Shown here: positions 8,523 to 16,711 of the stretch, in pieces | Layout: every line of letters starts with the position of its first letter | How positions within the stretch are numbered: the first letter of the stretch is position 1 | From: Sulfitobacter litoralis | GTDB taxonomy: Bacteria > Pseudomonadota > Alphaproteobacteria > Rhodobacterales > Rhodobacteraceae | Length of the DNA stretch: 64,000 nt | Direction: 5' to 3' | Assembly: GCF_900103185.1 (NCBI RefSeq) | Contig: NZ_FNJD01000018.1 | Coordinates: forward strand, 1-64,000 | The notes under the pieces: model-generated | The model's input: the letters and a program-made list of their open reading frames with translations, nothing else | Told to the model about the DNA's origin: nothing | The model's database searches: none | Made by a program: the position numbers and the translations under genes

Positions 8523-9344
8523 ATGCGCCATACACTCCCCATCGCACCGCAGTTCTATGTCACTGCGCCGCAGCCCTGCCCTTATCTTGAAGGTCGGATG
8601 GAACGTAAGCTGTTCACCGCCCTACAAGGAGAGACTGCGACCAAGCTGAACAACAGCCTGTCGGGTCAAGGGTTCCGGCGGTCGCAGAATGTGCTGTACC
8701 GCCCGTCTTGCGCCGATTGCGCGGCCTGTATGTCCGCGCGCATCAACGTGGCCGACTTCAGCCCGAGCAAGGGCCAAAGGCGCACGATCAAACGCAATGC
8801 CGGACTGGCACGACGGGCCACGTCGCCGTGGGCCACAGAAGAACAATACGATCTATTTCGCACCTATCTCGACAGCCGCCATGCGAATGGTGGCATGGCG
8901 GATATGGATGTTTTCGAATTTGCCGCGATGATAGAGGAAACACCGATCCGCAGCCGCGTGATCGAATATCATGACAAGCAAACCCGTGAGTTGATCGGCG
9001 TGTGCCTGACGGATGTGCTCGAGGATGGGGTGAGCATGGTCTATTCTTTCTACAGTCCCGATCGCCCCCGTGACGGGTTGGGCAACTACATCATCCTCGA
9101 TCATATTGAGATCGCCCGCTCGGCGGGTCTGCCCTATGTCTATCTAGGCTATTGGGTGCCCGGCAGCCCCAAGATGGGGTATAAAGCTAAGTTCTCGGGA
9201 CTTGAGGTCTATATGGGGGGCGCGTGGCAAAAGATGCGTAACCCCGATGATTTTTCCCCCGACCAGCATCCGCTGAACACCGTTCCAATTGCCGAGCAGG
9301 TCGCCAATATCGCGCTGCCCGATCTAAGCCCGACCCGCCGCTGA
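8523..9344 (+). CDS. bpt: Aspartate/glutamate leucyltransferase (N-end rule)
   Basis: A 273-residue Bpt/ATE-type aminoacyl-tRNA-protein transferase. Members of this bacterial group move leucine from Leu-tRNA to N-terminal Asp or Glu, creating degrons for ClpS/ClpAP. The sequence shows the N-terminal cysteine cluster ([16 protein letters not shown]), the [12 protein letters not shown] motif, and the GNAT-like core with [22 protein letters not shown] and [18 protein letters not shown]. Length is normal. The gene ends before a strong terminator shared with the convergent TRAP operon. Confidence 0.93.
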   Translation: MRHTLPIAPQFYVTAPQPCPYLEGRMERKLFTALQGETATKLNNSLSGQGFRRSQNVLYRPSCADCAACMSARINVADFSPSKGQRRTIKRNAGLARRATSPWATEEQYDLFRTYLDSRHANGGMADMDVFEFAAMIEETPIRSRVIEYHDKQTRELIGVCLTDVLEDGVSMVYSFYSPDRPRDGLGNYIILDHIEIARSAGLPYVYLGYWVPGSPKMGYKAKFSGLEVYMGGAWQKMRNPDDFSPDQHPLNTVPIAEQVANIALPDLSPTRR

Positions 9345-9391
9345 TATGCGACTGCGCTGCGCTTTTAACTACTCTCATTCTTAATGAAACG

Positions 9392-9424
9392 AAAAAAGGC
9401 ACCCCGAGGGGTGCCTTTTGTTTT
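9392..9424. terminator. Bidirectional Rho-independent terminator
   Basis: AAAAGGCACCCC (9394-9405) pairs with GGGGTGCCTTTT (9408-9419), an almost perfect dyad with A-rich and T-rich flanks on both sides. It sits between convergent bpt and the TRAP large permease gene and can serve both strands. Confidence 0.9.
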
Positions 9425-9444
9425 ATCAAAACCGTGCTGCCCGT

Positions 9445-11799
9445 TTAGTTCGGGATCAGATCCGGCACGATTGTCACGATCACCGGGAACATCCACAGCA
9501 GCGCCAAGGCCCCAACCTGGATCAAGACGAAAGGAATGATCCCGCGATAGATGTGCGACGTGGTCACGCTCGCCGGCGCAACGCCGCGTAGGTAGAACAA
9601 CGCAAAGCCAAAGGGCGGCGTCAGGAACGACGTTTGCAGGTTCACCGCGATCATAATAGTCACCCATTTCGGATCGAAGGTGCCGCCATAGATCACCGGC
9701 CCGACAATCGGGATCACGATGTAGATGATCTCGAGGAAGTCGAGCACGAAGCCCAGCACAAAGAGCACCAGCATCACGATCAGGAACACCGTCAGCTCGT
9801 TGTCAAAGCTTTTCAGCCACTGCTGGATATAGTGTTCACCGCCAAAGGAGATCACCACAAGGTTCAGCAACTGAGACCCAATCAGGATGGTAAATACCAT
9901 CGAGGTCACCTTGGCCGTCTCGCGGACCACGGGGCTCAGCACGCCCGAAGTATAGAGGATCCAACACGAGAACAGCAGACCAAACACCGCGTATAGATAC
10001 GCGCCGTAGGCCACGAAGAAGGCAAACCAGCTTTCGACGCTCACGCCCTCCTGGTTGATGCGAAGGTCAAAGTTCACGCCCACAAGGATGCTGATCAGGA
10101 TCGCCAGCGTAGACCAGATGATCACCTTGGGTGAGCGGTCCATATCCTTGAGCTTGCGATATGCCGCCAGCATGATCGCACCACCAGCCCCCAAAGCCGC
10201 AGCAGGCGTCGGGTTGGTGATGCCGCCAAGGATCGACCCCAGCACCGCAACGATCAGGACCAGCGGCGGAAAGACCACGCGGATCAGTTCGTTACCAGCG
10301 CAGAGCTTCAGCGCATAGACCACACCATACATCACAGCCACGAAGGGCAGCGCCATCAGCACCACCAACGCCCCCGATGATGTTGCAGGGCCAATCAGCA
10401 GGATGTCCACCAACACGGCAAGAACCAGACCGATAGCGCCGATGATCAAGGGGCGCTTGTCCGCCGAAGGTGCCACACCGCGACCCGTCGTCATGACCAA
10501 GGCCAGCAGGATCAGGATGATTGCGACACCGGTGCCAATCGGCGCGGCGTCAGCGATCTTGTCTGCCTGCTTTTGGGCCAGGGCTTCTTCGGTCAGCTTT
10601 TCGCTGGCCTGTTGACCACCTGCGGCTTCGATCGCGGCTTGTTCGGTCACCGCTTGATCCCATGCACTTTGCCCGTGCAGTTCGATCATCGCGGCCTGAC
10701 AGGTTTCACCGACGTTCGTGCGCAGGCTCGCACCCTGCCCGATGTCGCTAAAGCTGGACACAACAGTCGACTGGCTGCCCACCATACCAAGGTTGCCCAG
10801 AACAATCGTCCCGACGATCAGCAGCGCTGGCATGCCAAGGAACCAGGTAAAACCTTCGCCCCGCGTGATGGGTTCGGCATTGGTCGCCCCCATTGGCACA
10901 GCAGGTGCTTTTTCAGGGTTCAGCAGCGCGTATACAAAGGCATAGAGCGCATAAAGCAGCGCCAGCATGATCCCCGGCAGCAATGCCGCTTGAAACAGCG
11001 TGCCCACAGACACGACCGCAGGCTCGCCCAGATAGGTCAATGCATCCGTACAGCCAGCCGAGGTTGCCCGTGCTTCTTGCGCCGCTGAGTACAAGTCACC
11101 AGCCAATGTGCCCAACAGAACAATAACAATGGACGGTGGGATAATTTGCCCCAAGGTACCAGACGCGGCGATGACACCGGTTGAAAGCTCGGGCGAATAT
11201 CCGTTCCGCAACATCGTAGGCAGGGCAAGCAGGCCCATCGTAACAACGGTCGCGCCCACGATCCCTGTCGAAGCGGCAAGAAACGCGCCAACAACGACGA
11301 TCGACACGGCCAGACCACCGGGTAACGGGCCAAACACCCGCGCCATCGTTGTTAGCAAGTCGTTAGCAATCTTGGAACGCTCGAGCGTGATGCCCATGAG
11401 AACGAACATCAGAACCGCCAGTAGCGTCTCGATCGACTGCCCCGCGAGGACGCGTTCGTTCATCCGGTTCACGATAAAGCTGACGTTCCGGTCGAGTGCG
11501 ACTTCCCACCCTTGCGGGAAAACCGATTCACCAATCAGCGGTAAATCGGGATAGCGGAACTTGGACACCGCGTCGTTGGGAACGCCAGAGTTCACCAGAT
11601 CACGATACGCCTGGGACGATTGGTCAATCGCCTGATGCACCATCAACCCCGCACTATCGAGCGCGGCAATGATGCCGAAAGAAATGATACCAGCACCACC
11701 GATGGCAAAGGCCACCGGAAATCCGGACAGGATGCCGCCAAAGAGGCAGGCAAAAACAATGATCAGGCCAACTTCGACCCCGTCGAGACCAAATAGCAT
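9445..11799 (-). CDS. TRAP transporter large permease, long DctM type
   Basis: A 784-residue inner-membrane permease. The N-terminal part (LIIVFACLFGGILSGFPVAFAIGG, then LAASTGIVGATVVTMGLLALP and ASGTLGQIIPPSIVIVLLG) and the C-terminal part (NLQTSFLTPPFGFALFYLRG) are the signature regions of DctM/TakM subunits. It is much longer than the usual 430 residues because of extra central membrane segments and soluble loops (about residues 350-560). This long form is known in TRAP systems of the mannitol/2-oxo acid type. AAGGGGCG precedes the ATG. It lies 13 bp after the small permease gene and closes the operon. Confidence 0.92.
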   Translation of the reverse strand: MLFGLDGVEVGLIIVFACLFGGILSGFPVAFAIGGAGIISFGIIAALDSAGLMVHQAIDQSSQAYRDLVNSGVPNDAVSKFRYPDLPLIGESVFPQGWEVALDRNVSFIVNRMNERVLAGQSIETLLAVLMFVLMGITLERSKIANDLLTTMARVFGPLPGGLAVSIVVVGAFLAASTGIVGATVVTMGLLALPTMLRNGYSPELSTGVIAASGTLGQIIPPSIVIVLLGTLAGDLYSAAQEARATSAGCTDALTYLGEPAVVSVGTLFQAALLPGIMLALLYALYAFVYALLNPEKAPAVPMGATNAEPITRGEGFTWFLGMPALLIVGTIVLGNLGMVGSQSTVVSSFSDIGQGASLRTNVGETCQAAMIELHGQSAWDQAVTEQAAIEAAGGQQASEKLTEEALAQKQADKIADAAPIGTGVAIILILLALVMTTGRGVAPSADKRPLIIGAIGLVLAVLVDILLIGPATSSGALVVLMALPFVAVMYGVVYALKLCAGNELIRVVFPPLVLIVAVLGSILGGITNPTPAAALGAGGAIMLAAYRKLKDMDRSPKVIIWSTLAILISILVGVNFDLRINQEGVSVESWFAFFVAYGAYLYAVFGLLFSCWILYTSGVLSPVVRETAKVTSMVFTILIGSQLLNLVVISFGGEHYIQQWLKSFDNELTVFLIVMLVLFVLGFVLDFLEIIYIVIPIVGPVIYGGTFDPKWVTIMIAVNLQTSFLTPPFGFALFYLRGVAPASVTTSHIYRGIIPFVLIQVGALALLWMFPVIVTIVPDLIPN

Positions 11800-11814
11800 G
11801 GGACGCCCCTTGAA

Positions 11815-12783
11815 TTAATGTGTGCCCTCATAGGCTTCTTCGCCCTCGCCCAACGTATCGCGGTCGAGATATTTATCTGCGCTCTCAGGCCCTTCTCGGA
11901 ACTCTAACAAAGCACGATAAAACACTGATATTGCTTGCAAAATCACCATTGCGCAGAAGGCGCACAGCAGGATTTTGAACAAGAAGTAGCCATTGAATCC
12001 GTTCGGCGAAAAGCCGATGGTTTCTACATTCCACTTCAGCAGTCGCGCCTTGCGCAGCAACAGCTCTAGCCGGTCAGATGCCGACGGGTTCGGTGTCACC
12101 AGATGGCGCCACAGGAAGAACCAGCCATAGAGCCATGTGACAATCGCAAAGGGGATCATGAAGAACAGCGCGCCGAACATGTCAATCACGCGCTTGGTGC
12201 GGAACTTGGCACCGGCATAGAACAGGTCAACCCGTACGTGGCCGCCTTGCACAAAGGTGTAAGACACACAAAGACACACGACCAAGGCGTTGAAAAGCTT
12301 TAGTTCTTCGGCAAACCAACTGATGTCGAATTGCAGCGGAATACCAAAGCCGATAGAGATATCAGGCCGCGTAAAAATGCGCTGCATGAAGACGATGATG
12401 ATCTGTTGCAGCACCATCAGCAATCCGGCCCATGCAAAGAAACGCCCCGTTGCATTGGCGAAACCTTCCAGCCCGCGCACGCACGCCCACATAACGCTGC
12501 GCTTCCAAATCCCTATGGCCGTGACGATCACCAACCCGATCAGCAGGACAAAGAACAGCTCTGCCGAGGCACCGTAGTAGATGAACCGCATCAGCGCTTC
12601 GCCATTGGACCAGTCCAGCCACATGGACGGGTTCAGCAGCGCTGCGAAGAAATTGTAGAATGCCTCGAGTAGGTTGCCCAGAACAAAGCTGATCAGGTTG
12701 CCCTCTTGGAACTGGTCCAAGCAGCTGATTTTGGCCCCTTCCGCCGCGCGGAAAAATCCTGCGCATACTGCATCTTCTGCCAT
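11815..12783 (-). CDS. TRAP transporter small permease (DctQ type)
   Basis: A 322-residue membrane protein, longer than the typical 160-230-residue DctQ. Hydrophobic segments are visible at about 60-95, 110-135, 150-178, 196-222 and 262-290. The DctQ-like core includes LFNALVVCLCVSYTFVQGGHVRVDLFYAG and the following DMFGALFFMIPFAIVTWLYGW. A run of G residues before the ATG (12783) is the ribosome site. It lies between the binding-protein gene and the large permease in a single operon. The extra N-terminal region matches the long permease partner. Confidence 0.88.
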   Translation of the reverse strand: MAEDAVCAGFFRAAEGAKISCLDQFQEGNLISFVLGNLLEAFYNFFAALLNPSMWLDWSNGEALMRFIYYGASAELFFVLLIGLVIVTAIGIWKRSVMWACVRGLEGFANATGRFFAWAGLLMVLQQIIIVFMQRIFTRPDISIGFGIPLQFDISWFAEELKLFNALVVCLCVSYTFVQGGHVRVDLFYAGAKFRTKRVIDMFGALFFMIPFAIVTWLYGWFFLWRHLVTPNPSASDRLELLLRKARLLKWNVETIGFSPNGFNGYFLFKILLCAFCAMVILQAISVFYRALLEFREGPESADKYLDRDTLGEGEEAYEGTH

Positions 12784-12906
12784 TGATATCCCCCCTTCGC
12801 GCGCCCGGTTTCAGCGCGGGCTTGGTGCGAAAATTATCCTCGGTTTGCGTGCCCTGTTTCAGGGATGCAAAGTCGCGTGCGGGGCCGCCCCAAAGGCAGC
12901 CCCCAT

Positions 12907-12925
12907 GTCATCCCAACGGGATGAC
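12907..12925 (-). promoter_or_regulatory. Intercistronic hairpin after the TRAP binding-protein gene
   Basis: GTCATCCC-AAC-GGGATGAC is a perfect 8-bp stem abutting the stop codon of the binding-protein gene, with no T-run after it. Hairpins at this place commonly protect the binding-protein message from 3' decay, so that it is made in excess over the permeases. Confidence 0.6.
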
Positions 12926-14014
12926 TTACATTTTGCCAAGAACGCGCTGGCGTTGCTCGACATAGTAGGCGTCGGATTTCGACAGCCATTCTGCCGATGC
13001 GGACAGCGAGGATTCAAAGCTGGTACGGATGTCAGCGAACAGGGTATCGTCCATGTTCTCGTCCATAACCTCTTTGGAGGCGGCACCGAACGCATCCCAA
13101 ACATCGTCGGGGAACTGCATGGTTTTAACACCCTGCTGCTGCAAACGGGACAATGCGGCACCGTTATTAGCCAGCGTTTCGGCCAGACCTGTGTGCGTCG
13201 TCGCCATCGATGCATATTCGATGATCTTTTGCTGTGCAGGCGTCAGGTCGTTGAACACATCAAGGTTGACCGATGCTGTCAGGCCCGAACCTGGCTCGTG
13301 GAAACCAGCGGTGTAATAGATCTTGGCGACTTCCTGGAAGCCCGCGCGTTCGTCCGCAAATGGGCCAACCCACTCAAGACCGTCCAGCGCGCCCGATGAC
13401 AGCGCCTGATACAGTTCGCCACCGGGGATGTTCTGAACCGACGCGCCCAGTTTACCCAGAACCTTGCCGCCCAGACCGGGCATGCGGAATTTCAGGCCAT
13501 TGAAGTCTGCAGCAGAGTTGATTTCTTTGCGGAACCAGCCACCGGACTGCGACCCGGAGTTACCGGCGAGGAACATCTTCATGTTGAAGATTTCACCGAT
13601 CTGGTTGTGCAGATCATGGCCGCCGCCGTGCAGGTACCAGTTTGTCAGCTCCTGGGCTGTGGCACCGAAAGGCACGGCGGTGAAATATGCCAGACCGGGG
13701 TGCTGGCCGATAAAGTAATAGTCGGCGGCGTGGTACATATCCGCCTGACCGGAGGATACGGCATCAAAGACTTCGAACGCGCCGACAAGCTCGCCGGGGG
13801 CTTTCTTTTCGATGGTCAACGTGCCGTCAGACATTTCGTTAACCATATTGTTCAGATAGGTGGCAGCGTCATCGAGCACGGCAAAACCACGGGGCCAAGC
13901 GGTGACCATGGTCAGTGTGCGTTTGCCTTGGGCATAAAGCGGTGCGGCCAGTGTGGTTGCAGCAGCGGCAGACCCGCCAAGCGCGGATGTCTTCAGAAAT
14001 GAACGACGGTCCAT
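12926..14014 (-). CDS. TRAP substrate-binding protein, TakP-like
   Basis: A 362-residue periplasmic receptor. The N-terminus MDRRSFLKTSALGGSAAAAT has a twin-arginine (Tat) motif, with cleavage expected near LYAQG. The mature domain resembles TakP, the Rhodobacter 2-oxo acid receptor: SGGWFRKEINSAADFNGLKF, then RMPGLGGKVLGKLG and GGELYQALSSGALDGLEWVGP. The conserved arginine-containing WFRKEI and RMPG motifs and the EWVGP segment line the carboxylate pocket in this family. The ATG has GGGAGGAG upstream. It leads the operon with both permeases. Substrate is likely a monocarboxylic 2-oxo acid or related acid, by homology only. Confidence 0.9.
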   Translation of the reverse strand: MDRRSFLKTSALGGSAAAATTLAAPLYAQGKRTLTMVTAWPRGFAVLDDAATYLNNMVNEMSDGTLTIEKKAPGELVGAFEVFDAVSSGQADMYHAADYYFIGQHPGLAYFTAVPFGATAQELTNWYLHGGGHDLHNQIGEIFNMKMFLAGNSGSQSGGWFRKEINSAADFNGLKFRMPGLGGKVLGKLGASVQNIPGGELYQALSSGALDGLEWVGPFADERAGFQEVAKIYYTAGFHEPGSGLTASVNLDVFNDLTPAQQKIIEYASMATTHTGLAETLANNGAALSRLQQQGVKTMQFPDDVWDAFGAASKEVMDENMDDTLFADIRTSFESSLSASAEWLSKSDAYYVEQRQRVLGKM

Positions 14015-14275
14015 GTTGGATACTCCTCCCGAGTAATATGAGGGTGCCCGCGCTTCATTATATGCGCGCAGGTCATTTCAAGTGACACTCAATTTACGCA
14101 AATGCCCGAACATGAAAATACCAACTACTGCGTAGACAGCACAGTTTTACCGCCCAAATATGCTGCAGACGACTGAAGTGACCCGCCATATCTTGTGCAC
14201 CCGCACGCATAGCGGGTGAAAGGCTCGCTGCATCTAGCACTTTGATTCGCGAGGATTTCCCAGTATCAGCCATGC

Positions 14276-15679
14276 ATGCGCCGCCCGTCATTCCTGATCG
14301 CCCCCACCTATGCTCAAAAGCTGACGCTCATTGCTGCCGTCCCTTTGGTGCTGGCAGTGACGGCGATTGCCTTTGTGGTGGCATTACAGGCTCGCGCCGT
14401 CGCGAACCGCGAAATCTCGACGTTAGAACAGCAACTGATCGACGCCAAAAAAGTCGAGCTGCGCAACTATGTCACCCAAGCACGCAATGGGTTTTACTTT
14501 GTCTACGGCTCTGCCTCGCCCGATGACGGGGCAGCAAAATCGCAGGTCGCACAGATCCTGTCAGCGATGATTTATGGCGAAGAGGGGCAATTCTTTGTCT
14601 ACGACTACGACGGCACCGCGCTCGTCAGCCCGCGCCAAACCGACCGGATCAACCGCAACTTTGCCGGCGAGACGGACAGCCAGGGCACTGCTGTGGTGGA
14701 CGAACTGATCCGCATCGCGCGCAATGGCGGCGGGTATCACACCTATATGTGGCCTAAACCGTCGACCGGTGAAGACGCACGCATGATCACCTATGTGACG
14801 TCGTTTCCAAGTTGGCAGTGGGCTGTGGGCACGGGTGTATTCATCGATGACGTGCTCGCCAGCGGTGCCACCGCCCGTTTCGACGTCTTGGCGCGGGTGC
14901 ATCGCACGTTCTTCTATATTGGCGCGATCACGGTCACCGCGCTTTTTCTGGTCTTCGGGTCGGGCATGCTGGTCAACCTGCGCGAACGCCGCCTTGCGGA
15001 TGCCAAGCTCAAGAAGCTCACCCAACGGGTATTTGATGCCCAAGAAGAAGAACGCGGGCGTGTGGCGCGCGAATTGCACGACGGGATCAGCCAGATTCTT
15101 GTGGGGGTGCGCTATGCGCTCGACAATGCGCGCCGCAGGCTTGAACGGGGCGACACCCGCGCAGCAGAGCCTTTGGCCAAGGGGATCGACAGCCTTGCCG
15201 AAGCCATCGCAGAAGTCCGCCGTATCAGCCGTGAGCTACGCCCCAGCATCCTTGATGATCTAGGCCTTGGTCCGGCGCTGAAAACTCTGGTAGAACAGTT
15301 TGCACTACGGACAGGCGTGAAATGCCAATTCAACACCGTGGTGTTTCGCAACCGTCTGGACGACGAGGCTAAGATTGCACTGTACCGGATCGCACAAGAG
15401 GCGCTGACCAATATCGAACGCCATGCCCGCGCCACAGAAGTTATTGTCGACCTGCGTGGACACCGGCAGGGGGCGACGCTCTCTATCTCTGACGACGGGT
15501 TGGGGCTATCCAAGACGCGCTCTGTTTCAGGCGGGTTGGGGCTGCGCAATATGCAAGAAAGGATTGAACAGCTTGACGGGACGCTGACGCTGCAAGCCTC
15601 GGCCCAAGGCGGCACCCAGATCACCGCCACCGTACCACTGACCCATATGCTGCGCCCGCCGCCGATCGCCCTGCCCTGA
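14276..15679 (+). CDS. Cache-domain sensor histidine kinase, NarL-type
   Basis: A 467-residue inner-membrane kinase. Transmembrane helices lie at about 16-37 and 212-233. Between them is a single Cache-like periplasmic sensor, with GEEGQFFVYDYDGTALVSPR and SFPSWQWAVGTGVFIDD. The cytoplasmic part has a HisKA_3 dimerisation helix, EEERGRVARELHDGISQ, with phospho-acceptor His268, then the ATPase motifs EALTNIERHA, ISDDGLGL and GGLGLRNMQERI. It is divergent from the TRAP operon and followed by its response regulator. Cache domains bind small organic ligands, which fits sensing of the transported acid, but this link is inference. Confidence 0.92.
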   Translation: MRRPSFLIAPTYAQKLTLIAAVPLVLAVTAIAFVVALQARAVANREISTLEQQLIDAKKVELRNYVTQARNGFYFVYGSASPDDGAAKSQVAQILSAMIYGEEGQFFVYDYDGTALVSPRQTDRINRNFAGETDSQGTAVVDELIRIARNGGGYHTYMWPKPSTGEDARMITYVTSFPSWQWAVGTGVFIDDVLASGATARFDVLARVHRTFFYIGAITVTALFLVFGSGMLVNLRERRLADAKLKKLTQRVFDAQEEERGRVARELHDGISQILVGVRYALDNARRRLERGDTRAAEPLAKGIDSLAEAIAEVRRISRELRPSILDDLGLGPALKTLVEQFALRTGVKCQFNTVVFRNRLDDEAKIALYRIAQEALTNIERHARATEVIVDLRGHRQGATLSISDDGLGLSKTRSVSGGLGLRNMQERIEQLDGTLTLQASAQGGTQITATVPLTHMLRPPPIALP

Positions 15680-15713
15680 CCCCGATGAACTTCCTCCTGC
15701 CGAAAGCAACCTC

Positions 15714-16376
15714 ATGCCCCCTTTAGCCTCTCCGCCATCCCAAATGATCAAGGTCATGATTGTCGACGATCACCCGATGGTCGCCGAAGGCATTCAGTCG
15801 ATCCTAGAAAGCTACGATGATATCGAGGTGGTTGGCTGTCTGCCCAACGGGCGCGCTGCCATTGATAGCGTCGCACAACTGGCACCGGATGTGATCTTGA
15901 TGGACCTCAACATGCCCGAGATCGGCGGACTTTCGGCGACTGAAATTTTGCTGGAGCGCGAACCTGATACCCGCATCGTGATCCTGTCCATGCACGATAA
16001 CCCCGAATATATCTCTTCGGCGCTGAGCCACGGTGCCTTGGGCTATATCCTCAAGGACGTACCAACCGACGAGATCAAGCTGGCGATCGATACGGTGATG
16101 GCGGGCAGTCGCTATCTGTGCACCGGTGCGCAAGGGTCGCTTGAACCCAAGGACGCAACGCGTGAATCCCTGACCGAGCGGGAGCAGACGATCCTGCTGC
16201 AGCTGGCACAAGGGAAATCCAACAAAGAGGTCGCGGTGACCTTGGACATCTCCGTGCGTACCGTCGAGACACACCGCAAGAACATCAAACGCAAGCTCGG
16301 CATCTCGTCGACTGCGGGGCTGACGCGTTATGCGATGGAACATGGGGTGTTGCAGGGAACGGGAGTCCGGCTTTAG
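15714..16376 (+). CDS. LuxR/NarL family response regulator
   Basis: A 220-residue two-domain regulator. The receiver shows the acidic pair in MIVDDHPMVAEG, the phosphorylated Asp64 in VILMDLNMPE and the late lysine in YILKDVP. The C-terminal GerE/LuxR helix-turn-helix reads LTEREQTILLQLAQGKSNKE, followed by ISVRTVETHRKNIKRKLG. It lies 34 bp after the kinase gene, its evident partner. Two ATGs are possible (15714 and 15744); neither has a strong ribosome site, and the longer form is given. Regulation of the divergent TRAP operon is the most likely output. Confidence 0.92.
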   Translation: MPPLASPPSQMIKVMIVDDHPMVAEGIQSILESYDDIEVVGCLPNGRAAIDSVAQLAPDVILMDLNMPEIGGLSATEILLEREPDTRIVILSMHDNPEYISSALSHGALGYILKDVPTDEIKLAIDTVMAGSRYLCTGAQGSLEPKDATRESLTEREQTILLQLAQGKSNKEVAVTLDISVRTVETHRKNIKRKLGISSTAGLTRYAMEHGVLQGTGVRL

Positions 16377-16492
16377 CGCCGCAAAACCGGTTTAAACGGC
16401 TACAATTTTTCAATAATTAGAAAACTTACGATTTCACGCAACAAATGAAAAGATTTTCAGCCCTCAGCGACACTTTTAGATCAAATATGCCA

Positions 16493-16519
16493 TTGACGCC
16501 CCTTTGCGCCGATCATAAT
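16493..16519 (+). promoter_or_regulatory. Promoter for the ilv leader and ilvBN
   Basis: TTGACG (16493-16498) and CATAAT (16514-16519), spaced 15 bp (16 if ATAATG is taken as the -10), resemble a housekeeping promoter. Transcription would begin near 16526, just before the ribosome site of the leader peptide, which makes a compact leader with all attenuator parts downstream. Confidence 0.6.
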
Positions 16520-16549
16520 GTCCATGGACGCAACGAAGGGCCTTTGGTT

Positions 16550-16612
16550 ATGACAGACCTAGCGATTACAGATATCGTCGTCATTCTAAGACACACGCGC
16601 ATGGGCCGGTAA
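16550..16612 (+). CDS. ilvBN leader peptide (attenuation peptide)
   Basis: A 20-codon frame with ATG at 16550 and TAA at 16610, reading MTDLAITDIVVILRHTRMGR. Codons 9-13 are Ile-Val-Val-Ile-Leu, with further Leu4 and Ile6, exactly the amino acids made by the pathway of the downstream genes. GAAGGG at 16534-16539 is a well-spaced ribosome site. The end of the peptide contains GCGCATGG, which can pair with CCATGCGC before the terminator. It is far too short to be found by ordinary gene calling. Ribosome stalling at the branched-chain codons would relieve termination. Confidence 0.88.
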   Translation: MTDLAITDIVVILRHTRMGR

Positions 16613-16666
16613 CGGCAGACCATACCAGTCACCATGCGCCCCCGTCAAAATCGGGGGCTTTTTTTT
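16597..16666 (+). promoter_or_regulatory. Transcription attenuator of ilvBN (antiterminator and terminator)
   Basis: Antiterminator: GCGCATGG (16597-16604, inside the leader peptide) is an exact complement of CCATGCGC (16632-16639). Terminator: GCCCCCG (16638-16644), loop TCAAAAT, CGGGGGC (16652-16658), then eight T. The two structures share bases 16638-16639 and so compete. A ribosome that finishes the leader covers GCGCATGG and the terminator forms; a ribosome stalled on the Ile/Val/Leu codons leaves it free. A small GCCG-GTAA-CGGC hairpin at 16605-16616 spans the leader stop. Confidence 0.85.
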
Positions 16667-16711
16667 GCGCAACGCACCTTTTGTTAAACCACCGCCTGAC
16701 GGAGCACCAAG

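Noticed and set aside
14094-14291. 65-residue minus-strand frame between the TRAP operon and the kinase gene
   Set aside because: No ribosome site, no family resemblance, and its beginning overlaps the kinase start; the region is better read as the divergent promoter.
16518-16553. Short frame MSMDATKGLWL overlapping the ilv leader start
   Set aside because: Its ATG lies inside the -10 element, upstream of the predicted transcription start, and the peptide has no branched-chain codon run.
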